DNA of 64,000 nt from Paraphysomonas bandaiensis (taxonomy: Eukaryota; Chrysophyceae). How positions within the stretch are numbered: the stretch's first letter is position 1; each line of letters starts with the position of its first letter. Below are positions 33,843-45,058 of the stretch, in pieces. The translations under genes were made by a program, and so were the position numbers. Location: assembly GCA_965644295.1 (NCBI GenBank), contig CBFFRP010000309.1, positions 1-64,000 of the forward strand, written 5' to 3'. A model generated the notes under the pieces. It did no database searches, was not told the DNA's origin, and worked only from the letters and a program-made list of their open reading frames with translations.

Positions 33843-36061
33843 ATGATATCCACAATCATACTCTACGTCACCCCTCTATTCCTCCTCACCTCACAAGCCT
33901 CCCTCCCTCCATGGATCTCCAAATCCCCCCCTCTACCTGGCGATCCAATAGACAGCTTCACTATACCACTCCACAACCCCTCAATACACACATATACACA
34001 TACAACAACACACATACATACATATACAAGATACAAAGGATCAGGAAGACCACTCCTTTCACTCTCTCTTACCTCCGATCCCTTCCTTATCAACATGATT
34101 CATCACAACATCAAACAATTCATACAAACCACTGAACGACTCTGTCATTTAATGGATTTCATGTTCTTCAGACACACATCAAACTCATCATTTGATATCA
34201 TTCATGAGATAACTGACACATATCAATTGCCGAATTGTATTTATTTTGCTGACAAATCAGTGGAAGAACTTGTTCTAGAAGGAAATGCGTTTGCTAAGAT
34301 GTTTTCAAGTTGGCCATCTCCTCATATGACTCTTGTGTCTGATGAGGACACATTTGAACGTCTAGATGCACACTATGAGTGCTGGTCTTGGCCAGGAGAA
34401 GAAGAAAATGCAACTCTTCGATGGGGTGGATCGGCTTGTGACACGATCTCTATTCCCAACGCTGACTTTGTCTTAATGAGTGCTGATTCATGTCCCTATC
34501 AAGTGGCACTCGAAAATGTGGCAGCCAGTGGCATAGCACGTGGAGTGGTATTGGTAGCCCGTGAAGGTGATCGTTTGGAAGCTACAAGTACTCTGGTGGA
34601 ATGCAACGATGTATTTGGTGTAAACCCTTTAATCGGGACCATGGTACACTACAGTGCAGGCGAGCGGTTGCGAAAACGTATTATACGGTCACCTACGGAC
34701 GAAATTAATATCACGTTTACATACTCTTCATGGCCAGGATTATTTGCAGCTGTGGATGTAGACGGCAACGCTTTTGATATTGGTTGGGAAAAGTATCCTA
34801 CTCTTCAGATGCTGTCTTGGGCAGGGGATTGGCAGGCACACATCGCAGCTGTCCGAGAAACGCAGCACAGTGTCTTTGCTATTGGTGAAACTTACACAGT
34901 TTTCAATAACACCTTGTTGGCTTCTGATTCCACAGTAGAAATTCAGTTGCCGTCTTGGAAGGCTCTACGAGATGAAGGAACAACGGGTATGTACGTAGCG
35001 ATGCGTCTAAAGTGTGTTAACTCGTCGGACGGGAGCGGGGATGAGTTGTGTGGAGAATGGGATAGAGTACTGACGGTTGACATGTCCTGCGAAGGAGATT
35101 ATTTTTCGAATACTGAAGAGCCCGGTGGAAGTGTTAATGAATTACAGGTAGGATAAATGTATAATTTTGTTATTTTATAATGCGGTGTTGCCAGCGTTGG
35201 GTTACTCCGTTTCGACGAGCTATTGGTGAGTGGGTAACAGATATAACCCCTCTTTCTCCTCGTCTGGGTACAGGGGATTGTACTTTTACAGCGTCCGTTG
35301 GTGGAGAGCAGTGGGTTATCTCTCTGACTCTCCATGCGATCTCTTCTGATGCAAAGGATTCACTTGTTCCAGTGTCTGTCACCCCTATTGTTTACCCTAA
35401 TATGCAAACTACATTCAATTCAACCTACAATGAGGGTCGCACATTCGATTTCACAGCACCTGTTGAATACGAGGTATGTGCTATTCCATTGCTCACGTGC
35501 ATTATATATACGACTCATGCACAGGAAACACACCTTTCATAGGTTACTTGAGCCTTTATATATAATATCGTATTCGAATGATGTATGTTACAGAGAGCAA
35601 TTATACGTGCATTGATAACTGGTCACGGGTCCGACCCACCACCCCCAGTTTCCCAGGGTTGCGAGTACGCGCCCACTTCCCATCACTGGACAATCACTTC
35701 TGCTTCGACTACTTGTGAGAGGGCTCCGCAGTTCTCGTTCAACTCGAGCGATATTGCCTACGCGCAGTACATGCTGGCTGGATCTGCGATGAGTTGTGCA
35801 GATCAAGTAATTAATGGAGAGATTCCAAATGGTCATGGTGATTGGTACAATGGAAGGAATGGCTGGTGTCCTGGTCAGGTTGTTCACCCAGTCGTATTTG
35901 ATGTATCCGATGCGTTTAGAAATATTACGGAATACTGTGGATCTTCGCAATTGAAGATTACCTATAATGCTATTGCATATTACGTAGGTGGATCGTCTGC
36001 TTATGATGGTGGTTGTGGTGGTACTATATTGATGTCTTCGTTTTTATCGTATTACACTTGA
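33843..36061 (+). CDS. Secreted PNGase F-like peptide:N-glycosidase
   Basis: Three exons (33843-35147, 35195-35473, 35594-36061), 683 aa. I chose ATG 33843 because it starts a clean signal peptide (MISTIILYVTPLFLLTSQAS); in-frame upstream codons lie in repeats. Residues about 190-290 (NADFVLMSADSCPYQVALEN onward) resemble a protease-associated-type region. The C-terminal 310 residues match the PNGase F two-domain fold: CGEWDRVLTVDMSC, then RWVTPFRRAIGEWVTDITP, and the second domain with ITGHGSD, VINGEIPNGHGDWYNGRNGW, CPGQVVHPVVFDVSD. PNGase F removes N-glycans by cleaving the Asn side-chain amide. The conserved Glu/Asp-bearing segments are present. Likely location is outside the cell or in the lumen. 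Exact catalytic residues cannot be assigned without an alignment. Confidence 0.85.
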
Positions 36062-36490
36062 ATGAGTGTATAATGGCAAATGGCAATTGACCCGTTATAT
36101 GTGATAAATGTATATCTTGTTTATAAATGGTTAGTACAATTTTCAGTAGCTGCGAAAAATTGCTATGGTTTCACTAATAATTATGTCAATACTGATAGCA
36201 ATTACGAGGTACGAGGTAAGCAAATTATAGGACATCGTTAGTGGAATGTAAAGTAGTGCGTAATTCGTAATTCCTATGTAACTGATGCATTAATCTTATC
36301 TGATAAATAATAGCTATATCGCAATAATACCAGATAAGAAACAAAATGCAAAGAGTTTGAAGTAGGACACAGCAATAGGGACATATCACTTGAGTAAGGT
36401 ATCAAGCAAAAACTAGAATAGAAAATAATCTATAAAAATGTTTAAGCTAACCTGTTGACCATACTTTCTCTAACTTCCAACCTACTGAAA
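36062..36490. other. Intergenic between convergent genes
   Basis: AT-rich 3' flanks of the PNGase F-like gene and of the minus-strand GET3 gene. Nothing further seen. Confidence 0.5.
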
Positions 36491-38077
36491 CTAAGGGTCT
36501 CCTCCAGGAGCCACGAGAAGCTTTGAAAAAGCCTCTAACGCAGGAGTACCTCGAATCTACAATGCACAAAAACACTTATTCTTGACGAAGTGAAAGCTAC
36601 AGAACACATACCTCATTGTCTAGAAGTGGCATTAGCACTACGTGGAAGTCATCATATAGCTCAAATATCTGCGATATGTATCTATCCTGCATTCTTTTTC
36701 GTGCTATGCTTTTATTGATAATCTCTTGAGCCTCTCCCGGCAAATTATCACGATTCGAAGAGTACCATTCTTCTATATCTTCCACATCCTGAATAGCCCA
36801 AAACTATTATGCAAGAACAATACTCATCTAGTCATGACGAAACGAAGCTAAGGTCATGCATACATGCAGGGCGCCAATTCATATAAGTTGGTTACCTTCT
36901 CCGGAAACAGTACTTGGTTGACAACAACGTTATGGGCATCTATATCTGACTTGGCAAGCTCCTGGACAAGTCGCTCGGTCTCGTAGATAGAAAGGAACTC
37001 CGGAATGCACACGCAAACGAAAGTTGTAAGGTCGGGATTCTTGATCTGGTTATGAACCTGACACAACCGCAGAAACATTAGCATTCGCTCATATAAAAAT
37101 GACCACGACGCTCAGTGCTATGACACTACTAAGTTAAGTGCTGCAAACCACTTACTCTCCCGATAAGTGTGCGAAGCTCCTCTAGTTTACCGAGCATTGC
37201 ATCAATTCCCTGAGTACCCTGGGGTCCCAGAAGTGCTGACATCTGGGTAAGCATCCCAGAGAACCGATTCTAACAGCCATAACACAATTAAAGCAGACTG
37301 TATATAAAGAATCAGATATCACCTTCAGCGCAAGGAGTTTGTCAATAGCGGTCTCCATAGTGCTCGGAAAGCTAAGCAGTCTGAGAGTGTGACCTGTTGG
37401 AGCTGTGTCGAACACCACGGTCTCATAGTTCATATCTTGAACCTGCGCAATAAATGAGTTTAATATCACTATAATGCAAAGTTAGACGAACCATTTTCAT
37501 AAGCTCGCCGAATGCCATAGCCTCATCAATACCAGGAACAGATTTCATTAAGTCTTTCATAATGCCTCCAACTCCACCTTCTAATGATGAAAACATATCA
37601 TCAGGTGTTGATGTGCTTTCCATCTCCTCAAACTGACTGGAACTAGAGTCCACTTCCATGCAGTAAAGATTATCAAATCCATTCACTTTATTTGGAGTAC
37701 TGTCAAATTTTTGTCCGAATGCATCACTTAAATTATGAGCCGGATCAGTGGAGACTATCAGAACATTGCGTCGTACTTTAGATAGTTGAACAGATAAGCA
37801 GCAAGAAGTGGTTGTTTTACTGTAATAAGAAGTAAGAAGAGAAGTATGTATGTATGTATGTATGTATGTATATGTATATGAGTGTATGTGTACATGCATA
37901 TACGTAAGTGTATGTATATATGAGTGTGTATATATATGAGTCTCTATATGTATGTATGTATGTATGTGTGGGAGGGAGTGTGTATTACCCGACACCGCCT
38001 TTACCGCCTACGAATATCCAACTCAACGATCTCTGATCGATAATGTTTCTCAAACTCGGTTCCAGTTCATCTGACAT
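36491..38077 (-). CDS. GET3: GET3/TRC40 ATPase (tail-anchored protein targeting)
   Basis: Seven exons (38077-37989, 37819-37492, 37442-37323, 37269-37156, 37057-36896, 36788-36612, 36556-36491) give 351 aa, the canonical length. Motifs: deviant P-loop [12 protein letters not shown] (residues 23-34), switch [15 protein letters not shown], switch [20 protein letters not shown]-loop base recognition NQVLFPE, and [22 protein letters not shown] near the C terminus. The hydrophobic substrate groove helices around [11 protein letters not shown] are Met-rich as expected. GET3 receives tail-anchored proteins and delivers them to the ER. The CxxC zinc motif, which in animals and fungi precedes the RxKMQ helix, is absent; the segment there is [20 protein letters not shown] instead. 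Intron 1 (37988-37820) splits the P-loop and is filled with TATG/TATA repeats. Confidence 0.95.
37820..37988. repeat. TATG/TATA microsatellite inside GET3 intron 1
   Basis: The 169-nt first intron, three times longer than the others in the gene, consists largely of TATG, TATA and GTGTATG units. The length difference is explained by the repeat. Confidence 0.85.
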
Positions 38078-38241
38078 GATAGCAATCGTCCAAGTTGCTG
38101 GTAAGTGTATAGGGTTAGTAATATCACAGCCGTGGTGTTAATGTATGGTGGGAGTTATATAAGCAGTTTACCTCACTTACAATTTCATAAAAACTATAGT
38201 ATTTATATATACTAAATTTTAGATGAAATTGTATCAATAAA

Positions 38242-38319
38242 GACTGGATGGCCGAGTGGTCTAAGGCGCCAGTTTAAGGCACTGGTCTTCGGGCGTGGGT
38301 TCGAATCCCACTTCAGTCA
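38242..38319 (+). tRNA. tRNA-Leu (anticodon AAG)
   Basis: Complete type II cloverleaf: acceptor gactgga/ttcagtc (one G-U), D arm with gcc/ggc stem, anticodon stem ccagt/actgg around loop ttaaggc (anticodon AAG), variable arm of about 10 nt, T arm gtggg-ttcgaat-cccac, discriminator A. No intron. A T5 run follows within 10 nt as the pol III terminator. Confidence 0.95.
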
Positions 38320-38442
38320 TATATTTTTGTCTAAATCACTGCATTTTTATCAAAATCGTGGATTTTATACAACTACAAATTCCATATTTTGAAAAACTGG
38401 AATATCCAATATATAAAAACTTCTGTTGTGCAAAAAAGGGTA

Positions 38443-38520
38443 TGACTGAAGTGGGATTCGAACCCACGCCCGAAGACCAGTGCCTTAAACTGGCGCCTTA
38501 GACCACTCGGCCATCCAGTC
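38443..38520 (-). tRNA. tRNA-Leu (anticodon AAG), second copy
   Basis: Identical in sequence to the tRNA at 38242 but on the opposite strand; the two face each other tail to tail. A run of six A residues at 38432-38437 provides the T-rich terminator on the minus strand. Confidence 0.95.
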
Positions 38521-38679
38521 CTGAATGTGATCTCACCTTAAGAAATTAAGGATATATAAATATAGTTCTTTTATAATAGTCATCCTATATGCCAAGATTT
38601 TTCTGTTAAAATATTGGAATTTGTAATAGCATAAATCTACGATTTTGGTATAAATGCAGTTATTTAGACAAAAAATATA

Positions 38680-38757
38680 TGACTGAAGTGGGATTCGAAC
38701 CCACGCCCGAAGACCAGTGCCTTAAACTGGCGCCTTAGACCACTCGGCCATCCAGTC
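38680..38757 (-). tRNA. tRNA-Leu (anticodon AAG), third copy
   Basis: Identical to the copies at 38242 and 38443, minus strand. Its downstream flank (38586-38679, minus strand sense) is a diverged copy of the downstream flank of the plus-strand gene (38320-38415), showing that a tRNA plus flank was duplicated in inverted orientation. Confidence 0.95.
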
Positions 38758-38889
38758 TTTAATGTACTATCACCTATTGAAAAATACATTATATATATGA
38801 ATTACGTAGTAGAGTATGATTCCAGTCTTAAGGTCCAACACATGCATTCATTTAATTCAAGGTTGTGTCATACATTAAGAGGAGGATAA

Positions 38890-40152
38890 ATGAATAAGAC
38901 CATGAACTCACAACACCACTCTAATCCATCACATTCATCACCTCAATTAGATAAAAAACAACATCGTATTAAATTTAATGGTAAAATTAATTATGAATTT
39001 CAAAATTATAGGAATATATTTCCGGATATATCTGATAGTGTGATAGACGGACTCAAAGAGGACTGTAGTAAAGCTTTCTCTTATCGTAATAAAGGTGATG
39101 ATGATGAGGATGATGATACAGCATCTATTCATTCAACTGATTATCATAATGATGGATGTACATTTTTCTATCGAGCTAATGAGTCTCCTCGATGTGGATT
39201 AGAGGCTCTTGTAAGCCGTGTGTTTCATATGCATACAAAGGATGCTGATTATGATCCTTCTAATAGTGGAGCAGAATGGTGGACACAAGTGGTGAATTGT
39301 GAGGATGATATTGGATTTCATTGGGATAAAGACTATGCTTATGAGCAAAACACTGGCGTGAATTTGTATCCACATCTCGGCACAGTGACTTATCTCACCG
39401 ATACCGGGGGCCCCACTCTGGTATTAAAACGTCCAGGATGTCGAAATAGTGCTGATGATCATGCTGGACCTGTGCCAAGCATCGTTGTCAGTAAACCTAC
39501 TTTTGGGAAACATATTAAGTTTGACGGCAAATTGTTACATGCAGCGCCAGCAGGTTTATGTGCACAAAAAAGCAATAGTAGTGATTCAAAGTCACCAGTA
39601 ATGCGAATAACCTTTCTTGTGAATATTTGGCTTAACCATATTCCGATTCGGTCACTCTCGTGCCCTGATGAGCTGGTAAAGACATTTGTGACTCCTGTAG
39701 CATGTCTATCTGAACGTAAAGGGGCTCCCACGACTACAACACCTGTGAAAGTTCCATCTCTACCACTTCTTAAGTACAAAAAAGGGCAACCTTTACCGCT
39801 TGATTTGCACAGCTGGAAGTTTAATAATGGTGGCATGAAGTATGCCGTGTACGTCCCGTTGCCGGCATCGGAGCGCTTGGTTAGTATGGCGAAACACAAC
39901 GATGCTTTTACGTTTGCGTATCCTGGAAATGGAGTGGAGGCGAAGGTGGAGTTGGTGCAGGGCTTAGATCCGGCAGTAGTTAATAATGATGTTCGTATTT
40001 CTGTGGGCAGTAAACGTGACTTCAATGAAATTGAAGAAGAATGTCAGGATTGCTGTGCACACCAAGACGAATGTCCGATAGGATATCATTCTGAAAAGCA
40101 AAGTAGAAGAGGATATATGTGGAAACCATTTCACCGAAGATTGTTGGTGTAG
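38890..40152 (+). CDS. 2-oxoglutarate/Fe(II)-dependent oxygenase-like protein
   Basis: Single exon, 420 aa, with an Asp-rich run (DDDEDDD) near residue 73. The core shows the cupin-type iron site: GFHWDKDYAYE (His and Asp ligands), YPHLGTVTYLTDTGGPTLVL strand pair, HIKFDGKLLHAAPAG (second His) and RITFLVNIWLNH, whose Arg is positioned to bind 2-oxoglutarate. Such enzymes hydroxylate proteins, nucleic acids or small molecules; the substrate is not evident. A C-terminal Cys/His-rich segment (CQDCCAHQDEC) might bind metal. Unlike most genes nearby it has no intron. Confidence 0.75.
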   Translation: MNKTMNSQHHSNPSHSSPQLDKKQHRIKFNGKINYEFQNYRNIFPDISDSVIDGLKEDCSKAFSYRNKGDDDEDDDTASIHSTDYHNDGCTFFYRANESPRCGLEALVSRVFHMHTKDADYDPSNSGAEWWTQVVNCEDDIGFHWDKDYAYEQNTGVNLYPHLGTVTYLTDTGGPTLVLKRPGCRNSADDHAGPVPSIVVSKPTFGKHIKFDGKLLHAAPAGLCAQKSNSSDSKSPVMRITFLVNIWLNHIPIRSLSCPDELVKTFVTPVACLSERKGAPTTTTPVKVPSLPLLKYKKGQPLPLDLHSWKFNNGGMKYAVYVPLPASERLVSMAKHNDAFTFAYPGNGVEAKVELVQGLDPAVVNNDVRISVGSKRDFNEIEEECQDCCAHQDECPIGYHSEKQSRRGYMWKPFHRRLLV

Positions 40153-40311
40153 TATTAAGTCATGTTCGTATGGTATGTATCTTATCTAGCTTGCCTCGGT
40201 CACTAATTTAGAATACGAACGTTCAACAGTGAGATATTATTAGAATAGACAAGTGAGGTCTATTGTGGAAATTGGATAGAGTAATTGTGTCTCACAGTTA
40301 TTTTCATATTT

Positions 40312-41060
40312 CTAGAAAGCTCTTGTGAAGACAGGCCTGCCCTTGAACATACTAACTATAAAATAGATACTCTTTATATTAAATATATGCAATTCGTTCA
40401 ACTCCAGTAAACCTCCGACCTGCACAACTGCACAAATATCATTATTGTGTTGAGTTCTGCTATATGAGAGCAATTGAAAGCTGTAGTTATAAGGTATTTA
40501 AATTACTGTATTATACAGTTGTAGTCTTGTTAATCGTATTGTGAGAATGAATGACGATAAGCATATAGCGGTAAAACGAATATTGTGACGATGCAAGTTG
40601 TAGTGACGATGTAAGATCGTCGTACGAGAAATGAGTGGTAGTGGAGACAACATGATATTGATGAATGATAAGAGATATTGAATATAATTTATAATTCTCA
40701 GCATTGAGTATAAGTTACCTTCTGTTGTTAAGTTAATACTTCTCATATTATGTCAAACCTTGACATGGTAGCGGACGGTAGTTCCGCAAGTAGTTCGGAA
40801 TGGAAACACCTTCCGAAGTTCGATCAGTTCGGTGTTGTGAACTGGACGAAGCGATTGAGAGTTTGGCTCATGAGAAAGAATCGGAACCATCTTGGGTTGG
40901 AGGAGCGACCGCATCGACCTGCTGACAATGCGTCCACAGCTGTGAAAAACAAGTAGAATTCTAAATGACGCAAAATGTTTATTCAGTTCCACCAATTCGT
41001 ACTGGGTTTCCCCACGAAATCTAATAACCAATTTATTTACCAATTCACTTGCTAACATCT
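40312..41060 (+). mobile_element. Ty1/copia-like LTR and gag-start remnant, unit 1
   Basis: A 749-bp unit that is repeated head to tail (next copy 41061-41725). It begins with a truncated LTR-like segment (40312-40450, also at 42855-42985), then a leader, then a 68-codon gag start at 40750-40956 (MSNLDMVADGSSASSSEW; KFDQFGVVNWTKRLRVWLM), which has the Phe-x6-Trp pattern of the copia gag N terminus before a stop. A further LTR-like section begins near 40979 (attcagttccaccaattcg). Confidence 0.75.
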
Positions 41061-41725
41061 CTAGAAAGCTCTTGTGAAGACAGGCCTGCCCTTGAACATA
41101 CTAACTATAAAATAGATACTCTTTATATTAAATATATGCAATTCGTTCAACTCCAGTAAACCTCCGACCTGCACAACTGCACAAATATCATTATTGTGTT
41201 GAGTTCTGCTATATATGAGAGCAATTGAAAGCTGTAGTTATAAGGTATTTAAATTACTGTATTATACAGTTGTAGTCTTGTTAATCGTATTGTGAGAATG
41301 AATGACGATAAGCATATAGCGGTAAAACGAATATTGTGACGATGCAAGTTGTAGTGACGATGTAAGATCGTCGTACGAGAAATGAGTGGTAGTGGAGACA
41401 ACATGATATTGATGAATGATAAGAGATATTGAATATAATTTATAATTCTCAGCATTGAGTATAAGTTACCTTCTGTTGTTAAGTTAATACTTCTCATATT
41501 ATGTCAAACCTTGACATGGTAGCGGACGGTAGTTCCGCAAGTAGTTCGGAATGGAAACACCTTCCGAAGTTCGATCAGTTCGGTGTTGTGAACTGGACGA
41601 AGCGATTGAGAGTTTGGCTCATGAGAAAGAATCGGAACCATCTTGGGTTGGAGGAGCGACCGCATCGACCTGCTGACAATGCGTCCACAGCTGTGAAAAA
41701 CAAGTAGAATTCTAAATGACGCAAA
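41061..41725 (+). mobile_element. Ty1/copia-like LTR and gag-start remnant, unit 2
   Basis: Nearly identical to 40312-40974, including the same truncated 68-codon gag start (41501-41707). The only visible difference is an extra TA in the tatatatgag string (near 41213). At 41725 the sequence leaves the repeat and enters the segment with the SET-domain fragment. Tandem identity implies recent unequal exchange or a recombination product. Confidence 0.75.
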
Positions 41726-41870
41726 ATGTTTTGTGACCACGTGGCATTTCACATGCCTCAGTCACGTGTCTATAGTAAGTGCAAAACTACTAACTACGGG
41801 ATGAAGACAGAGACGATAGAAGTATCAGAAACATATCATTATTACGCTACAGATTACTGAAGAACTAGCA

Positions 41871-42443
41871 CTAGGACGGGAGGTACAATTTCCCATAATC
41901 TGCCAACAGCTCTTCGCCGGCCGCAACTGCCCGAGTGGTCTGCACCCAGACCACGTCCAAGCCGGACTCATCTACTACAAATTCGCAGTTGAAGCGCCAG
42001 CCAGCAGCATGGTCAGAAGGATACACCGTGTTTATATACCTACCATGATTATGAGGCACCCGGGCCAAATAAGCTTGGGACCCCAGCGGCCAAAGGTAAC
42101 CTATGTGCATCAAGTTGTCCCTCGGGGCATCGAACGGAGCGTTCCCACATACGCCTAGCAGCAGCCCTTTCACGGTAGGCATACCGATACCGATGGGACC
42201 TACGTAATAGAGAGCCCCGTCCCCTACGATTGCGAGGTTTAGGCTTAGTGGAGACCGCTGCTGGATCTGTAGTGGCAGACACTGTTTATGCAGCAATGGA
42301 TATGATGCATGTATCTGATGTGGACATTGGTTCTTAGTCTGAGATAGTAGATGTAGAAAAAGCATCATACGGTATGCTGCACACTCACATACATGTTGGT
42401 CCATTGTAATACAGTAGCAGTACTCTGAATACGCAGTATTCAA
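41871..42443 (-). pseudogene. SET-domain fragment inside retroelement remnant
   Basis: Minus-strand frame, 190 codons. The first 65 residues are unrelated. From about residue 66 it resembles a SET methyltransferase: VGPIGIGMPTVKG at the start, RYINTVYPSDHAAGWRFNCE at the cofactor-binding pseudoknot (normally R-[FY]-hN-H-S) and VWVQTTRAVAAGEELLADYG with the catalytic Tyr. The NHS motif is replaced by NTV, the insert region is short, and there is no pre-SET. It lies antisense between the gag start (41707) and the 3' LTR-like segment (42771), so it looks captured by the element. I treat it as a fragment that may or may not still be expressed. Confidence 0.6.
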
Positions 42444-42770
42444 CGGCTAATTTACAAACTGGCGAGTGTGGTGTGTGGTGTCATCGCGAGTGTGGTGTGT
42501 TGTGCTGGTTCTATGTTGCATTGCTTTACAGCTCAGTGTTTTTGTTAAGTGTTGTTCTGTTTGTACACTAGTGTTCTGACTTCACTGGAGGTGGGGTTTG
42601 CGCGGTGATTCTTGGAGAGAGTCACTAGTACAAGCTTGCAACGCTTGACATACTGTTTAGAGTAATAATCATCCTGTTCTCCTGCAATCAGACGTACATA
42701 TAGCTCTGGTTAACTCATTGTGTTTGTTTCTGCTGCACAGCCTTGGTTATCAAACCTGGCTGTGTCACAG

Positions 42771-42985
42771 TTTATTCAGTTCCACCAATTCGTACTGGGT
42801 TTCCCCACGAAATCTAATAACCAATTTATTTACCAATTCACTTGCTAACATCTCTAGAAAGCTCTTGTGAAGACAGGCCTGCCCTTGAACATACTAACTA
42901 TAAAATAGATACTCTTTATATTAAATATATGCAATCCGTTCAACTCCAGTAAACCTCCGACCTGCACAACTGCACAAATATCATG
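42771..42985 (+). mobile_element. LTR-like segment closing the copia remnant
   Basis: Matches 40979-41195 over about 215 bp (attcagttccaccaattcg... through ...cacaaatatcat), with two substitutions visible. Together with unit 2 it brackets the 1-kb segment carrying the SET fragment, as expected for a 3' LTR. Confidence 0.7.
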
Positions 42986-44505
42986 ATTGTATTGTTAAGC
43001 TTGTTTATAGATCGCTGTATATCATAGAGAATCCCACAACACGATATCGATGCAGTGCTAGTGCGCTAGTTACAATGAACGGTTATAATAGACTCTAGAA
43101 AATACATTATACTGTGTGTAGTTTTTTGTTATTTAAGAATATATGCACGTTACATATATGTTGGTCCTGTTTCTAAATCGAAAGTAAAGTAAATGTGTCT
43201 ACGTTTTACACACTGCATGATATACTGCACCCTTGAACCGCTGAAAGGCATGATATATATGTAAAATAGTATTGCATTTTATATTAGGAATGTCATCATG
43301 TCATGGGATATAGAATTTCCATATTCTGTTTTTCACACGACCAGCAAGCAGATATAAGAGCGCAATAGATTCTCGGATAGTAAACATTCATAAAAACCTA
43401 CATGTCCCATTCCAATAGTGTGGCCGTATTGTGGGTTCGCTTTCACACAACAATAATATAGCGCTAATTCACTGATCCACCCAGCCGTATCATCATCATA
43501 GCTGACGGAATAGAATATAGTTCGCGCAGATTCTGGCGAGACTTTGTTCGCCTTCTCATCGCCTGACAATGATTGCGTGGAGCTTCTCATTACCAGTTAC
43601 CATGCATGGCTCAGTTTCGGCCTGGAATAAATTGGCTGGGCCACCCTCCCCAAAAATGCGCGGGGTTTCTCGTCATCATGAATGGACCATGCAAATATAG
43701 CCAATACTAAATCCATTACAACACAGTAGTAGGAAAATATCTCAGAGTGTAGTATTGAATTCTATTTTCCTAATCAGGCTGCAGAAATAGAAGTAGCACA
43801 GGTTTCGCGCATACCCTGAAAAGGTTTTGCTTACTAGCAACATATACGCCTAATCATTTATAGGCTAATAGATACAGCACCTTCGAGGTGACTATACTCC
43901 AAATAGCATTCCCAAAAAGGTAAGATGCTACAACTGAATATTCATTGTATCAACTTCTTTCCATACAGAGAACGATGGTGACCAGTGCTGTTATCTCATT
44001 GGGATGGGATCTTTGTGACCAGTTGAGATACAGAGTATAAGCCCTCACTATCACACATGATGTATGATACCAGAGAGAAGGGGTTACTGTTGTAGAGAGA
44101 TTGTCTCTGATTAGAACAGTGTGTCACTGTTGATGAATCACTCAACCAGTGTGATTAATAATTTATTGGTGGTGTGGATAGTGGGATATGTATGTATGTG
44201 TGTCTATGTGAGGGTTGACTAACCACATCACTCTATGGATATACACACACATATAGAGAGAGATGCCTATCAGTGATATGAGATGTATGTTATACTCCTG
44301 TTGGCTCAATCAGGAGATAGATACACTGGCCACAGAGATGGAAGGCATAACTAAAGCTGCTGCCTATACATAGATATATATGCATGTAGCTTTAACAGTA
44401 TGATATGAGCTGTACAGCAGTATACAAGAGTATTATATCACAAAAACGATTGTTCAACATAAAAATGCCATATTTTCATGTATGGAATCAACAAAAAAAG
44501 GAAGC
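42986..44505. other. Intergenic region
   Basis: About 1.5 kb without a supported gene. A minus-strand frame at 43590-43333 (85 codons; SSTQSLSGDEKANKVSPES, DDDTAGWISELALYYCC) is protein-like in composition and may be a fragment of something, but I do not recognise it. TATG-type short repeats occur around 44190. Confidence 0.4.
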
Positions 44506-44578
44506 GCTCACAGGAGGGCTCGAACCTCCGACCTTTCGGTTAACAGCCGAATGCTCTAGCCAACTGAGCTATGCGAGC
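44506..44578 (-). tRNA. tRNA-Asn (anticodon GTT)
   Basis: Minus-strand cloverleaf: acceptor gctcgca/tgtgagc, D arm gctc/gagc, anticodon stem ttcgg/ccgaa around loop ctgttaa (anticodon GTT), T arm ggagg-ttcgagc-cctcc. No intron. An A7 run at 44492-44498 gives the pol III terminator. Confidence 0.95.
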
Positions 44579-44661
44579 TACTTGTTGTACACCATTCAAA
44601 AATATGGATATATAAATGCATAGCTTACTATAGAAAAATCAGAAAGGAAAAAAAAGGAAGC

Positions 44662-44734
44662 GCTCACAGGAGGGCTCGAACCTCCGACCTTTCGGTTAAC
44701 AGCCGAATGCTCTAGCCAACTGAGCTATGCGAGC
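44662..44734 (-). tRNA. tRNA-Asn (anticodon GTT), second copy
   Basis: Identical to 44506-44578, same strand. The conserved block extends a few bases downstream (ggaagc on the plus strand), and a run of A residues just beyond acts as the terminator. Confidence 0.95.
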
Positions 44735-45058
44735 TACTTTCGATGCTCCACGTGAAGAAATATGTATAATATAAATATTATATTGATTACATTGGGAATT
44801 CTGTATATACAAAAAGTACAAAATTGCTATAATATCTCAATGGAAATTGTTCCATATATGCTTGAATATAGAGAGATAAATTAATTCATGTGTCTGCCAG
44901 AGATAGAAGAACGAGTTCATACATAACTATTTTCTTTGCATTGGATATTCATTGAGCCTTCCTAATTAAGTTTATACTATTTCATACCCCTTTTCTGGTT
45001 GGAACAAAAACTGTAAAAATCAAACTGAAAAAGTTGAAAAAAAAGGAAAAAAGGAAGC

